A DNA stretch of 64,000 bases, taken from Perognathus longimembris pacificus (lineage: Eukaryota > Chordata > Mammalia > Rodentia > Heteromyidae). This document shows, piece after piece, positions 1-11,421 of the stretch (positions within the stretch are counted from its first letter, which is position 1; every line of letters starts with the position of its first letter). The DNA is taken from positions 34,265,786-34,329,785 of the forward strand of contig NC_063176.1 of NCBI RefSeq assembly GCF_023159225.1, written 5' to 3'. The notes under the pieces are model-generated. The model did not search any database. It was not told the DNA's origin and was given only the letters and a program-made list of their open reading frames with translations. Position numbers and translations under genes: made by a program.

Positions 1-410
1 TTATACACAATGGAATACTACATAGCGATTAGGAATGGTGAAATATTGTTATTCGCAGGGAAATGGTCAGAACTCGAACAAATAATGTTGAGTGAGACAA
101 GCCTATAACACAGAAAACAAAGGGGCATGATCTTCCTGATATATGACTGTTAACAAAGGGAGACGGAGAGACAGTAGACAAGTCTGTGAACACTGTATAT
201 GTGCTTGATACATTGTATATTGCATATGGGTCTACCTGACCTAGACAAGGGATGGAAAAACAGGTTGTAAGATATCACAAGAAATGTACACACTGCCCTA
301 CTATGTAACTTCACCCTCTTTGCACAACACCTTGTAAAAAAATGTATGTTCAGTTAATAATAAAAATATATATTAAAAAAATAACAACAACAAAAAAAGA
401 AAGAAATCAA
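1..410 (+). mobile_element. 3' end of an L1 retrotransposon (runs off the left edge)
   Basis: The first 35 codons read in frame as an L1 ORF2 C-terminus: YTMEYYIAIRNGE, then a GKWSELEQIMLSE-like segment and a TAA stop near 106. This aligns by eye with the C-terminus of the full-length L1 at 18.3-18.5 kb (YTMEFYASIRKNDIV, then KWKDLEKVILSEVSQ). An L1 3'UTR follows, with the motif ending in CACAACACCTTGT and an A-rich tail from about 356 to 410. The same 3'UTR recurs at 30.4-30.64 kb. The element continues beyond the window, so its length and age cannot be judged. Confidence 0.8.
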
Positions 411-2652
411 TGTAAATGAAAAAGGTCAATGTGGGACCTGTATAACACCTGTTAATGTCTTAGAATGACTACCTCAAAGGAACAGGTGCTCAGCCCCAAA
501 GTAGACTGAACAACTCAGTCACCAGTCTCTGTCATTAACCTCTCTGCCGCTCAAAGAAAATGTTCATGAACTACAATAGCCAAGATGATAGGAACAGGCC
601 TATGTATGTGCTCTCAGCAGGGACTCTCTCGCCAGAGCTATACAGTTGTTACCACTGACCAGTGTCTAGACAGCAGTATAGAAAATTACTATATTCCTAT
701 ATGTTCTGTCTTTCAGTGGTGCTCACCAGGAACTTGAGAAAGGGTCAGGGTTTCACCTTTGTGTATTTGACATGTATTCCAAGAATTATCTTGCCAGGCC
801 TGCCACACATATTCCAGATTGTACCACTACTGAGCACTCGGAGAGGTCCTAATTTTCTATTACTGAAGCTATATAACTTCAGTATGAATTCAGCCAAGTA
901 CCCACTATATAGCAAAAGAGGAGCAGCAGTGCTTATGTGACTTCAATGACCACTGTTCCTACCATACACTGTCCCATCTAAATGCATCTAACCCCATAGA
1001 AGGTTGAAATGGCCTCTTAAATAGATATGGCCGTATATAGTAGCATGTGGCATTTGCCTTAGTCCATGGGCAATCATTATAGAGAGAACAAATAGACCCA
1101 GTAATGGAGGGCAGAGGTGAAAGGAATCCCACACATTAACACTCCTGAGGACTCACTTAGAGAAATCTGCATAAAGGCCCTATAATTTTAGGTTCTGTGA
1201 AACCTTTCTACTAAGGACACAGTAAAAGTCTCACTAATCTTTAAGCTAATGCTGCTGCCTATTCAGATCCTTCTGTCAGTAGCTTAGCAAGTAAAGGTTA
1301 CTCTAGCTGAGCAAGCTAAGTGAGCATGGGCATGGCAAGCACTGTGACGATGATGGGTGAGAAGGTGGGGGAGGATCTTTTGCAGGCATCCCTGCTGCTT
1401 CCATACCAGTAATGGAAAAGTGGAGCCATGGCAGCTTGATAAAGACCCACTCCTTTCAGACATTAGGGTAGAGCCTGGATCACCCCAGTCAGCAACTTAC
1501 ATGGGTGAGCATAAGTACTAACCAATGGGGACAGGAAGTTAGAATTGGTAGTAGAGGCACAAAATGATGTACATCCATTATGATTGCAGGACAAATGGCA
1601 GCAGCAAGTGCTGGACTTTATCCAAGTGACCCTCGCCTAACTTTCCCCAGACCATGTGAGCAATCGGAATGATGGGGAAGCTGTGTCTGGATTCTACTGT
1701 GTCTGAGCTCTAGGGTAGACTATGGAGGAAGCTGGTAGTGTCCTATGGACAACACGTCAACATGGTGGTCACTTTTTTCACCAGCTACTGTGAGTATTGT
1801 TGATACCAACTCACAGCTACCCTTCTCTCTGAGTTTGGCCTTTACCCAAATTGAAGCTACCTGGGAAGACCCGACCAGTGTCACTCACATACAGTAGGAG
1901 TGATTTCGTCATGCAGTTTATTATAATGACATCCCTTTGGAATTGAATTTAAGCTCTCGTAGCCGAATTTACATTTTCCTCTCCTCTCCTTTCCTCATCT
2001 CTCTTCTCCTTTCTTCCCTTCTCTTCTTCTTGTCTCTTCTCCTTGTCTCTCTTCTCTCATCTCCTCCTCTTTCTCTTCTCTTTTCTCATCTCTTCCTCAT
2101 TCTGTGCCTTTCTTTTTCCTGTCGTGTTTTCTTCAATTTCCTTTCACCTAGTGTTTTCCCAACCAATTGAGTAAGAATTCCTATCCCAGGCTCAAATTTC
2201 AGAAATTCATTCTAAGACATTGTGAATTGTAAAATTTGTTCTGCTCTACATGCCCTGTGAACCATTATAGATTTCCATCAGATCTAAAACTCAAAAGCAC
2301 ATTAAAAAAATTTAAATCTATGGATAATCCCATCTGTATTTCATATTTCTTGAGCTAGGAAACTACTGAGTTTATAATACATGTAATGAGATGCTATTCA
2401 CTCAGATGGGGCAGCTAGCTTTTGATTTCTGCTTTGATAATGTCTTTCTATAATCATTACTCTCAATCATGCAGAAAAATGAACTTTCAAATTAGCTATT
2501 TTTATTCCTAAGAATTGTAACAGAATTCATATACAACTGAAATGAAATATTTCTGAAATAATATTCACGGTGTCAAAATCTCTTATGCTTTTATTATTAT
2601 AGAACATTTTCCACAGAAGTCCAATTTCTTTTTTTTAAAAAAAAAACTTATT
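411..2652. other. Intergenic DNA without a recognised gene
   Basis: No convincing exon or RNA gene is visible; open frames are under 100 codons and lack splice or homology support. Parts of 420-1900 read like a heavily decayed retroelement interior, but no readable motif supports a family. The stretch holds one polypyrimidine tract, listed separately. Confidence 0.5.
1975..2115 (+). repeat. CT-rich polypyrimidine tract
   Basis: About 140 bases are almost pure C and T, built from imperfect CTTCTC and TCTCCT units. It explains the Ser/Leu-rich open frame across it (1937-2170), which is a composition artefact and not a gene. Confidence 0.85.
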
Positions 2653-2904
2653 TCAAAATAGGTCACAATCCAGGACTGGGAATATGGCCTAGAGGTAAGA
2701 GGGCTTGCCTCATATACATGAAGCGCTAGGTTCCATTCCTAAGCACCACATGCATGGAAAATGGCCAAAAGTGGCTCTGTGGCTCAAGTGGCAGAGTGCT
2801 AGCCTTGAGCAAAAAAACAGAAGCCAGGGACAGTGCTCAGGCCCTGAGTTCTAGCCCCAGGATTGGCAAAAATAATAATAATAATAATCAAAATAGGTCA
2901 CAAT
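2653..2904 (+). mobile_element. Dimeric IDL-Geo-type SINE with a 17-bp target-site duplication
   Basis: The left half (from about 2670) is ID/tRNA-Ala-like with degraded polymerase III boxes. The right half carries the hallmark TGGCTCAAGTGGCAGAGTGC and the CAGGGACAGTGCTCAGGCCC block, and the tail is (AAT)n. Flanking copies TCAAAATAGGTCACAAT at 2653-2669 and 2888-2904 are identical, showing L1-mediated insertion. The spacer is GCAAAAAA-type, as in the older copies. Confidence 0.88.
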
Positions 2905-3159
2905 TCAGCCTTGTTTTGTAGGGGAAAGTAATTCTGGAAATAATATGTACTATCATGGGCTCAAATAGACTAAACTGAAGAAGAAAATGCCAAATCATCA
3001 GAGGAAACAAATCTTAATTAAAATAACACTAAGAAAACTGATTTCCCTGGCTCTTTTCTATGAAAGCCACAGAACAAATGCACTATCTAGATTTAAATTG
3101 GATCTCCAAAGGTTTAAGACTAAAGCTTTATCAACTATGTGCAAAAATAGAAATGTAAG

Positions 3160-3235
3160 AGCTTAGGTTGCAGAAGTAGCAGGCTTACCTAGTATGTGCA
3201 AGGGCCTGGATTTGATCTGCAGCACTGCTAATGAA
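3160..3235 (+). mobile_element. ID-type SINE monomer, diverged
   Basis: A tRNA-like monomer with the ID-family middle GTATGTGCAAGGGCCTGGAT and a degraded B box, followed by an AT-rich tail. There is no right monomer. Confidence 0.6.
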
Positions 3236-3263
3236 TTATTAATAAATTAATTCTAAAATTTTA

Positions 3264-3393
3264 TGAGAAACTTTCTAACGATATGTGATGGTACACCTGG
3301 AATCCTAATACTAGGGAAAAAGAATCACAACTTTAATGTCAATGTGGTCTATGCAGAGAGTACTAAGCCTAGGCTACATAGCAACACTGTTGA
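3264..3393 (+). mobile_element. B1-like SINE monomer, diverged
   Basis: The order GTGATGGTACACCTGGAATC, then CTAGGCTACATAGCAA, matches a 7SL-derived B1 monomer (the 'tggtgcacacctttaatccc...gcctgggctacata' pattern). It is followed by a purine-rich tail. Divergence is high, so subfamily is not assigned. Confidence 0.5.
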
Positions 3394-3507
3394 AAAAAGG
3401 GAAGGGAGGGAGGGAGGGAGAAAAAAGGAAAAAGGGAGAAAGACAAAAGAAGGAAGGGAAGGAGGAGGGAAGGAGAGGTAGAGATGAAGAGAAAAGGAAG
3501 GAAAGAA
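3394..3507 (+). repeat. (GGGA/GGAA)n polypurine tract
   Basis: Almost pure purine sequence of GGGA, GGAA and GAAA units between a B1-like SINE and an L1 3' end. It generates lysine/glutamate/glycine-rich frames on one strand and serine/proline/leucine-rich frames on the other, which are spurious. Confidence 0.85.
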
Positions 3508-3695
3508 AGAACCGACTCCAAAAGCAATACTTACAAAACCATTTGGTGTAAACCAACTGAACAACTCATGGGGGGAAAGAGGAAAGGGAAGGGGGACGGG
3601 GAATGAGGGAGGAGGTAACAAATTGTACAAGAAATGTACCCACTGCCTTATGTATGAAACTGTAACCCCTTTTACATCACTTTGACAATAGGTAA
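3508..3695 (+). mobile_element. L1 3'UTR fragment
   Basis: It contains AGCAATACTTACAAAACC, a G-rich purine tract, then GAAACTGTAACCCCTTTTAC and TTTGACAATA. The same order appears in reverse complement in the 3'UTR of the full-length L1 (about 17840-18010) and on the + strand at 26440-26605. It is a 5'-truncated copy retaining only the 3'UTR. Confidence 0.8.
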
Positions 3696-3884
3696 GTAAT
3701 TATTCAGAAAAAAGAAAGAAAAGGAAAGAAAAAGGAAGGGAAGGGACACTATGTGAGAGCTGGAAGGTCAAGGTTCAAGGCCAACCCAAAGAAAAGACTA
3801 TCTTATGTTATGTAAATAGGTGAAAAATTTCTAAATATGGTGTGGGGCATATGAAAACTGCCTCAGAATAGTATTTCATTTCTT

Positions 3885-4065
3885 CCTTCTTTTTTTGGCA
3901 GTATTCAAAGTTGAACTCGGTGGTTCACTCTTGGTCTAACACATAAACCATACCATATATAGCTTTTTTGCTCTGTTTTTAATAGCAGAATTGGACCCTG
4001 ATCCTTCTACTTATTCCTCCCATGTAGTGGGGATGACAGGTATATGCCACTTGGCAAAAATGTCA
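3885..4065 (-). mobile_element. Degraded SINE, probably B1-like
   Basis: On the + strand a T-run is followed by TTGAACTCGGTGGTTCACTC and, after a gap, GGGGATGACAGGTATATGCC, which resembles the reverse complement of a 7SL-like left monomer ('gattacaggtgtgagcca'). It is heavily diverged and the boundaries are approximate. Confidence 0.35.
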
Positions 4066-4789
4066 TCTTTAATCTCTTTCCAGACCCAGAAAGTACAAAG
4101 CCATATTACAGTAACAAAAACTTTTCCTCATCTAGTGATTCAACACAATGGAAATTTATTGACAAATTTTCTTACATATAATCCAATGAAGCCTTGAACA
4201 ATAAACTTGTAGGAAAGACAAGATGCAATCAGTTCCAAAACATGATGATTCAATTTTCTCCTCCACAGCACATATATTTGACCGTATACCAATGTTACAA
4301 TTGTACCTGAGAAGTAAGATCTTTCCCCTTCTGAAAGAATAGGATCTTTCCTTAAAAAAAAAAAAAAATCCCATTCTACCATTCTTGTAAGAGTACAAGT
4401 TAAAACTTGCAGGGATTCATTGTTAAAGAAATAAAAGAATACATGGGTCCAGACACCTAAATATCAGAGGCTTGGCTTAAAATCATCTTTGTATTGATCT
4501 CCCTGATTCTCAATCCACTCTGCCTTAAGCTATCTGAACAACTGCAGCTAACATCATCCTTCCCTTTAGCCATTTCTGCTAAGTCACTGAGTGCTTCAGC
4601 AATATTTTTGTTCCCTTTCTTAATGGATTTCTGGGGATGGAATAGCAACTTTAACAAAAAATACAATAAATTAAATGAAGGGATGAAGCCATTAAGAAAA
4701 TTCTAAGTGTCTCCTAGATTCCTAAAACACATTACATTAGTCTACTGCCTGTGACTGTTAATATATTCCTAAGCATATAATTTCACCCA

Positions 4790-5410
4790 TTCAGTAGATA
4801 AGTGTTTAAGTTTGTCAAGTGTTTTTTTGCATCAACTGAAATAATTATATTACCTTATCTATTAATAAGAGGAACTCTATTGATATACTTCTTTATATTG
4901 AAACCTCAGTGAGAGTTTGTGTGAAAAAATAAATTATTGTTTAATAATCACTTTTCTAAGCCAATGTTTCACTTAGAATATGGGAATGTACATTCACAAG
5001 TGAAGTTGGCTTATAATTTTCTTTTGTTTTCTTTATCTGATATTAGAATAAGATTCCACAAATCTCATCAAGTAAACTGGTAACTCTTCTACTTTTACAG
5101 TAAAAAAGTATAGACATAGCAAAAATTTCCTATGAAGCTGACTAGGGACTACTGTAAAGTTTCAGTGGCAAAAGTTCTTTGTAATCATTCTGATGTCTTC
5201 ACTGTTTACTGACCTAGGTAATTGGGGGCAGTTCATATTTTCCTAAACATTTTATACTTCTTACAGTTTTCCAAGTCTATACTTATTCATAATGTGTTTA
5301 TTTAAAATCAATTATATATGTAGTTACTTTTTCCTTACTCATGTGTTTACTTTTTTTAAAACTCAGAGTTTTCTTTGCTTAGTTTTATTAGAGAGTTATT
5401 GATACTCAAG
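4790..5410 (-). mobile_element. Ancient L1 ORF2 fragment
   Basis: Read on the - strand, the sequence follows the L1 reverse-transcriptase region: the stretch complementary to 'caagtgctttttctgcatc', then 'ggcttataattttctttt', then 'gttttccaagt'. Many stops and small gaps leave no open frame. The copy probably continues at 6120-6520 with the intervening 700 bases unassigned. Confidence 0.6.
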
Positions 5411-6119
5411 CAGATGTCCATGTACTCTGAAACAGTATAGAAATGAAGTCATGAACAGAAAAGGAAAAAAAAAAGCCAGTGAAATCAAAGAGAAAGCAAG
5501 AAGTTGTTAGGAAGAATAGACAATAGTACCTGGAAATAAGTAGTTCATTTTGACTGCTCAATGTACCTCCTTTTATTCCCTTCTCCCTGAGTCAGAGTCC
5601 ATCCTTAATACGTATTATTCAGTTTGAATTAGAAGCAATGACTTGTTTAGGGAAGTCTACAGGCAAAAAGGCCTATTGATCCTTTGAAAACAGGAGTAGG
5701 AGCTCAACTAGGCCCGATTTCCCAAATAAAGGTTGGTTCCACTGTCTTCAAAAGTAACTAAAAATGTGAATGAAAAAGCTAGAGCTATGCCTCATCCAGC
5801 CACAAAGAAATAGTGAAAAGGCCAAAGTATGCGGAAACTCCTTTGTGAAGTGCTGTCTTTTGCCTCTCAGAGAAAGAGCCTACAACACCAGTTCTTTCTT
5901 GCTGCTATTTTTCAAACAGCAGAAGTGCTTTCTGAGGAAGGGAGAGAAAAAGCTGTGTGACTGTCATAGTTACTACCAAACATAAAAATAGTTCTGGTAG
6001 AACTACCTAGTTTCAAACACAGACCACACAAACCCAGGCATCAGAATACAAGCTGGGACAAGCTTCCAGGCCCTTGGGGGCAGATTACAAAACAACTGTT
6101 GTAATGATGCAGTTATTTT
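5411..6119. other. Intergenic, no recognised feature
   Basis: No gene or repeat could be assigned by eye. It lies between two blocks of ancient L1 similarity on the same strand and may be eroded L1 or a later insertion. Confidence 0.4.
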
Positions 6120-6520
6120 CCATCATAACAGTTTTGTTGAATTTTTTATGATTTCATTATTTATTTTATAAGCTTGTCTTTCATAGTTATTAATGCCTCT
6201 TTTCTTATTTTTCTCCATTGCTTTCTTTGTATTTGCTCTGCTGTATCTTTGGCTACTGGAATTTTCATGTGTAACTTACTCATTTTCTTACTCTCTGTGT
6301 CCTTGTAAATTTATTTTACACTTGTGTCTAAAGACTGATTTAGCCATGTCTTACAAATAATGACATGTAAGGCTTTATTATTGTATGCTTCCTAAAACCT
6401 CCTATATTTTTTCTGTGATTCCCTGTTTAACTGAAGGATCACTTATTCATATAAGACTTCATCTTATCATTTATTTTTCAAACTTTCTAGCATTTAGAGA
6501 TTATAGTCACAGAACAGTTC
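6120..6520 (-). mobile_element. Ancient L1 ORF2 fragment (continuation)
   Basis: On the - strand it follows the region of L1 ORF2 upstream of the reverse transcriptase, with the T-rich signatures 'tttcttatttttctccattgc' and, near the end, 'agagattatagtcacagaac'. The order and strand agree with the fragment at 4790-5410. It is highly decayed. Confidence 0.45.
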
Positions 6521-6784
6521 CATATGCTACTGATTCCTTGGACTGTCCTGGAGCTTCCTGCCTGGGCTTGTAAATACCCCATAGGAGAAAGTATTTTGTA
6601 AATGTGTGAGAATTTCTATGCTTGATAGCTTTGTTGTTGAGTTGTGGTATCTGAGTGTTGATGTTTTTATTTATAGTTTTTAAGGGGACACAATTCAACT
6701 CAGTACACATAGCAAAAGGGACATAAAAATCTTGACAAGAGGCTATCATTTTAGTACTCTCTGAGGGATACAGTGTAATCACCC

Positions 6785-7362
6785 TGTGTATAAAGAAGTA
6801 AAATGGGGAGGCTGGGTCTTGCCAGTGCCATCTTGGTCACTTGGTAGATAGGGAATTGGGTTTACCTGGTGCCATTTTGTCTCCATGGTGGAGGAAGGTG
6901 AAATCCTACCTCCCAGGTGATAGGCATTCATGAATTCCTATAGGTAGGGGCAGGAACTTGGATGATAGGTTATTGGACCTGTCAGTCCTGTGCTTTGAAC
7001 TCCTAAGACTCTTGAGTTTTCTGTGACCCTGCCTCCTGACTCTGTTAAGCACATATCAGCTTAGGCACCATTAAGCTATGCCTTGTGTTCCTGTCTCTCC
7101 TGTCTCCTGGTTTTCTTCCCATCACTATGGTGTCCCACTTCAGTTCTCCTTTGGGGTTGATCTGGGTTGCTGGTATTGTTTTTCTGCTCTTTCTTTCCTC
7201 CCCTGCTCTCATGGCTCAGTTTTCTGACAGTGTTAACTGTTCAAAGGGCTTCAGGTCTTTCTGACAAAAACCTACCTGCAGTCACTGGCTTTCCAATAAA
7301 GACTCTGAATTCGACCTCATAAATGTGGCTTCTCTGTTTCTTGTGACTGAGTTTCCCTACAC
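6785..7362 (+). mobile_element. LTR-like segment of an endogenous retrovirus
   Basis: The right part looks like an R/U5 region: AATAAA at 7295-7300, a short CT-rich segment and an end of the CCCTACA type near 7362. The left part is U3-like, GC-moderate and without open frames. No matching target-site duplication was found, so the limits are approximate and the family is not assigned. Confidence 0.5.
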
Positions 7363-7439
7363 CAGAAGGTAGAAGGTTAAATGGAGAGAAGAGATGCACT
7401 GGCTTTGGAGATGGAGGGAAAAATGGGCCATATGCCAAG

Positions 7440-7650
7440 AAATACAAGCAATCTTCAGAAACTGGCAAGGGCAGGAAGGAAATGGTCCCTTGTAATATCC
7501 AGAAGGAACTAGCTGCAGGAAAGTTGATTTTAGCCCATAAGACTCACTCAGACTTCTGACCTCCAATATTGTAAGAAAATAATATGTGCTGTTTTAAGCT
7601 ACCTAACTTGTCATTTGTTATAGCAACAATAGCAGATAACTATAACTCCC
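7440..7650 (+). mobile_element. MaLR (MLT1-like) LTR fragment
   Basis: The block GACCTCCAATATTGTAAGAA, then ATGTGCTGTTTTAAGCTACC and TTTGTTATAGCAACAATAGC follows the end of ancient MLT1/MST LTRs ('cctccagaactgtgagaaataaa...gtttaagccacc...ttgttatggcagc'). It is eroded, as expected for a pre-rodent insertion. Confidence 0.65.
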
Positions 7651-8153
7651 TTACTTTTTACGCCAAGGATCTTTATCGGACACTTTGTAAATGCTTGATT
7701 CATTTGTTCCCACATAGCTCAAATCATTACCTATCTTTTATGAACTATTTTGAAATCTAATTATATAATTAACTTGTGTTCTGGGAAAACATTTAATTGA
7801 TACTTGATGGATTAAGGGATAATAGGACCACAAGAAAAGAATACTCTATCAAGCCCTGATTTTAAATATGTTCTAAAAATGTAGAAAAACCTTTGTACAG
7901 TATAAATTCTTTCCTAGTAAATAAAATCAGAGATGATATTGTGAAAATATAAACATATTCGAGTAAAAAATAAATATTCCTTGTTTTTAAATTTTCAACA
8001 TTTCTTTCTCCCTTGAAGTGAATCAATAGTTAATGATTACAGCATCATGAATAATACTGTCATGGGATGCAGGTGAAGGTTTGTGAAGTTTCCCTCTGAA
8101 AGTAGGGACTGCTCACTTAGGGGCCTTGATTTGAATCACAGAGTAAGGATTTC

Positions 8154-8638
8154 TGGACAAGTCATAATGGTAAGAAAGCTTGGCAGAGCTTTATTGAATG
8201 AGTAAGCAAGCAGGCAAGCAGACAAGCAGAAAGGAAGGGGCACACTCTCAAAGGGAGAAAGACACACAGTGCTTTCAGGTTAGGGGTATTTATACGGTAA
8301 AAGCAGGAAGTCTGACTTTAAAGTTAAGCAAAGATAGATGTTTTATCTTTGCTCTAATCACTCCTGGTGTTAAACTTTGTGGATGTTTGGGGCTTATCTT
8401 CCAGGTAAGAATGCATCCTGCCATAAAACAGATGTTTATCCTTGAGATACAGAAGTTGTCCTGTTTGCTACATGTGGGGTATTAGGTTGCTTATGGTTGG
8501 GGGGAGCATTTCTCTCAGGAAGCCATATATCCTGCCAAACAAATGGTAGTTCTTGGGGTGAAAAATGCATCTCTCAAGGAATGCATCCTGTTGCTTTTTC
8601 TTTGGAGCATAGATGGTGATAGCATTTCCCCTGCTTCA
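8154..8638 (-). mobile_element. ERV LTR, reverse orientation
   Basis: Read on the - strand it has a promoter-like layout: a TATA box (complement of ATTTATACGG near 8288-8297), an AATAAA signal about 95 bases downstream (complement of 8190-8195), and a U5-like stretch ending with CA near 8154. A TG start is possible at 8638. An (AAGCAGGC)-like short repeat at 8199-8230 lies in R. No clean target-site duplication was seen. Confidence 0.55.
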
Positions 8639-8639
8639 G

Positions 8640-8935
8640 GTCTTCAGCTCCTCTCATTAGCCCCCAGATCCACCCATACCTAAACTCCCTGCCCTAGAGC
8701 TATAATGGGCCACTCCCACTCACCATTCATACCTACCTACTTCCCCTTCAGCCCCAGAGATATATAAGCTACCACCTGTGTAAGGTACAGAAGCCAGCCA
8801 CCATGTGAAATAGGGCCCCACTAATAAACCTCTTTACAAACCTTCAGTTGGTGATTATCTCCGCATGATCCCCTGGAATGGCTGGGACATATGCTTTCAG
8901 ATGGTGCTTCTATGTTTCTAATAACCTCGTTTCTG
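8640..8935 (+). mobile_element. ERV LTR-like segment, forward orientation
   Basis: A TATA-like GATATATAAGC (8758-8769) is followed about 55 bases later by AATAAA (8823-8828) and a U5-like tail. It abuts the oppositely oriented LTR at 8154-8638, so the two are either separate insertions or a rearranged provirus remnant. The left boundary is uncertain. Confidence 0.5.
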
Positions 8936-9286
8936 AGTTGCCTTCACCAGGGAAGTTGCTTTCCCCAAGGAAAATGAGGCAGTGATTAAATTAAGGGACC
9001 AAATGACTTTGATCCCTTAATCTTAAAGGAAAGAGATGAATGACTATCTCCTGTATTTGCCTTAAGCATAGTTTTTTGAAATCCTGGCAGCCATTTGCTG
9101 TGCCTCATTTTTTCTAGTCTATCTTGCCTCACTGCCACAAATTCTAACAAAGAACTGAGAAGTCAAATTTTTCAAGACAGGAAATTTACTTATTTTCAAT
9201 ATTAACCTTTGAGATCTTAAACAAGTATCAGAAGTATTTCTTTTCCTTGTTGACAAAATGCTTTCAGGAATATCCACGGTTAGGTA

Positions 9287-9627
9287 TGTCAGAGGAAAAT
9301 GGTCCCTTCCCTTATTTGCTCTTCATGCCGAACTGCATGTGGACCCCTCCACCTTGTTCTCCATAGGGAGGGCCACATTGCCCTCCTCAGAAGTCCCTAC
9401 TCAGCACCCGTAACCCAGGTAACTGGCACACCTGGGGGCAGTGGGAGGTCCTCCAGGCTTTGAGATCGATTCCTCATCTGCTCCAGTTATACCTCCTTCT
9501 CATCCTCCCTGTATAATCTCTCTCACCACCATAAATTCTCATTCTGCACACCTCCATCTGGTGCAGGCCAGTTCTAATAAACTTTCTTCTGCCTGAAAAA
9601 CCATGGAGGTCTCCTTTCTCCAACACT
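9287..9627 (+). mobile_element. ERV LTR-like segment, forward orientation
   Basis: It starts with a possible TG at 9287, carries a TATA-like TGTATAAT near 9509, AATAAA at 9576-9581, and ends at CCAACA near 9627. The layout is that of a short LTR. No exact target-site duplication is visible and no retroviral coding sequence lies between it and the LTRs to the left. Confidence 0.5.
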
Positions 9628-10167
9628 TACAGCTACATCTTCTAATTCGATTTTATTTGAAGTATAGTTGGAAAGTAGGTTTGACATTTCCAATGATTAA
9701 AATTGTACCTTTTGTCAGAATTGTGCTCACCCATGGTGACCCTTAAAAGCAAAGTGCTCTCAGAGTTCTATGAACCACTAGTTTGTGGGGTTCTCTTTGT
9801 TCTGCAGGCTCCTCAGACCTTTGACCATGCATGACCCAAAGACATCTAAGGCATCTTATTTTCTCTGTTAAACTTTAGAGTCTATAAAAACAGTTATGCT
9901 GATTTAAAACCAAATTTCATAAAAGCTGAATTTCCAGGAAAGAAGGTGAAGGCAATTTACCAACCAACATTTCTATATTTAGCAAATTAAACAGCCATAA
10001 ATTAAATACAAGGGGCTTCAAGGCACCTAGGCTTTATATATCCTTCCTACAAAATACATAATATGAGAACATTTTGGAATAAACTTTACATACAAATAAA
10101 AAAGCCTTTTTAAACACTTTTAAGCTCAAGAGTCATCAGTAAATAATACCCATTCTTATAACAGTTT
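9628..10167. other. Intergenic, no recognised feature
   Basis: AT-rich sequence between an LTR-like segment and a young SINE. No open frame, RNA gene or repeat was recognised. Confidence 0.45.
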
Positions 10168-10170
10168 AAA

Positions 10171-10409
10171 AGTAGTTTATCATCAGGGCTGGGGATATAG
10201 CCTAGTGGCAAGAGTGCCTGCCTCGGATACACGAGGCCCTAGGTTCGATTCCCCAGCACCACATATACAGAAAACGGCCAGAAGTGGCGCTGTGGCTCAA
10301 GTGGCAGAGTGCTAGCCTTGAGCGGGAAGAAGCCAGGGACAGTGCTCAGGCCCTGAGTCCAAGGCCCAGGACTGGCCAAAAAAAAAAAAAAAAAGTAGTT
10401 TATCATCAG
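10171..10409 (+). mobile_element. Young IDL-Geo-type SINE with target-site duplication
   Basis: The left monomer (from 10186) has perfect polymerase III boxes: A box TAGCCTAGTGG and B box GGTTCGATTCC. The right monomer has TGGCTCAAGTGGCAGAGTGC, the young-type spacer GAGCGGGAAGAAG and ends in GGACTGGCC plus an A-tail. The 15-16 bp repeat AGTAGTTTATCATCAG occurs at 10171-10186 and again at 10394-10409. It differs by a single base from the copies at 37716 and 41437, so it is a recent insertion. Confidence 0.93.
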
Positions 10410-10879
10410 AAGATGTTTCAGAGCAAAGATAAACTCTCAGAATCATTTCACTTCAACCCTATGAATCTACCCTCTTTTCCATAAATGACAGAAACTATAG
10501 TGCTTGTTAGGAGCTTCTGTGGTAACACAGAATTACAAGTGATATTAGGTCACAAAAACTTATTATTCCTCAGTGTTTGAGGCTATAAACCTGAGGTGCT
10601 GGTTTCCAGCTCTCCAGTAGCTTGTTAGCAATCTGTAGGATCTTTGGCTTCCAGAAGTATCATCCTTATCTCTGTATTTGGTGTCACTTAGCAGAGTGTT
10701 CACCTAAGTATGGGGAGAAACTAAGTTGGGAATTCTCCTTATGGTTCTGAATGTGTCTCCATTTTCCCTCTTTGTAAGAGCACCATTGAAAATGAATTAG
10801 GGCTCATTGCTCCAGTATGATCTCATTTTAATTTTAATTTATTACATTTACAGTGGCCCTACTTAAAAATAAGGTCATT

Positions 10880-11120
10880 AGCCAGGTGCTGGTGGCTCAG
10901 GCCTGCAATCCTGGCTACTCAGGAGGCTAAGATCTGAGGATCACAGTTCAAATCCTGCTAGGGCAGGAATGTCCGTGAGACTCTTATCTTCAATTAACCA
11001 CCAGAAAACCAGAAGTAGGGTTGTGTCTCAAGTGGCAAAGCACTAGCCTTGAATTGAAAAGCTCAGGGACATTACCCAGGCCCAGACAGAGTTCAAGCCT
11101 CACAACCTACAATAAATAAA
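10880..11120 (+). mobile_element. Chimeric SINE: B1/7SL-like left monomer plus Geo-like right monomer
   Basis: The left half has GGTGGCTCAGGCCTGCAATC and CTACTCAGGAGGCTAAGATC, typical of 7SL-derived elements. The linker is GACTCTTATCTTCAATTAAC. The right half has TCAAGTGGCAAAGCACTAGC and ends near 'gagttcaagcctcac'. The tail is (AAAT)n. The right half is recognisably the same module as in the IDL-Geo copies. Confidence 0.85.
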
Positions 11121-11209
11121 TAAATCAAAATAAAAAATAGGGTTGGATTGTGGCTCACTGAGTTCAGACTTTAATATAGCATTGTTCCTGAATGTCTCTT
11201 CTTTTCCTT

Positions 11210-11421
11210 TACCCTCTTCCTCCCTCTCTCATGCCTAGTGCCTCTTTGACCATGTAATCTCTTCTGCATGTGCTATTATGATTCTATAGGCCCTTATAAG
11301 AGCCAAGCAGAAGTCAGCATCAGTCTATTGAACCCTTTAGTTAAGTAAACTTCTGTTCTTCACAAAGTACACAGTTTTGCCTATTTTATTACAGCAATGA
11401 AAATAGACTGATAATACACTT
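11210..11421 (+). mobile_element. MaLR-type LTR fragment
   Basis: The 3' part reads AAACTTCTGTTCTTCACAAA, then CCTATTTTATTACAGCAATG and AGACTGATAATAC, matching by eye the end of MLT1/MST-type LTRs ('aacttctgttctttacaaat...tattctgttatagcagc...agactaa'). The left limit is approximate. Confidence 0.6.

Noticed and set aside
420..1900. Possible retroviral pol/env remnant
   Set aside because: Some phrases look retroelement-like, but I could not identify a motif or a frame, so no feature is called.
10186..10275. Possible tRNA-Ala gene
   Set aside because: Although A and B boxes are perfect, the unit lacks a proper acceptor stem, is followed by the Geo monomer and a poly(A) tail, and is bounded by a target-site duplication; it is a SINE.
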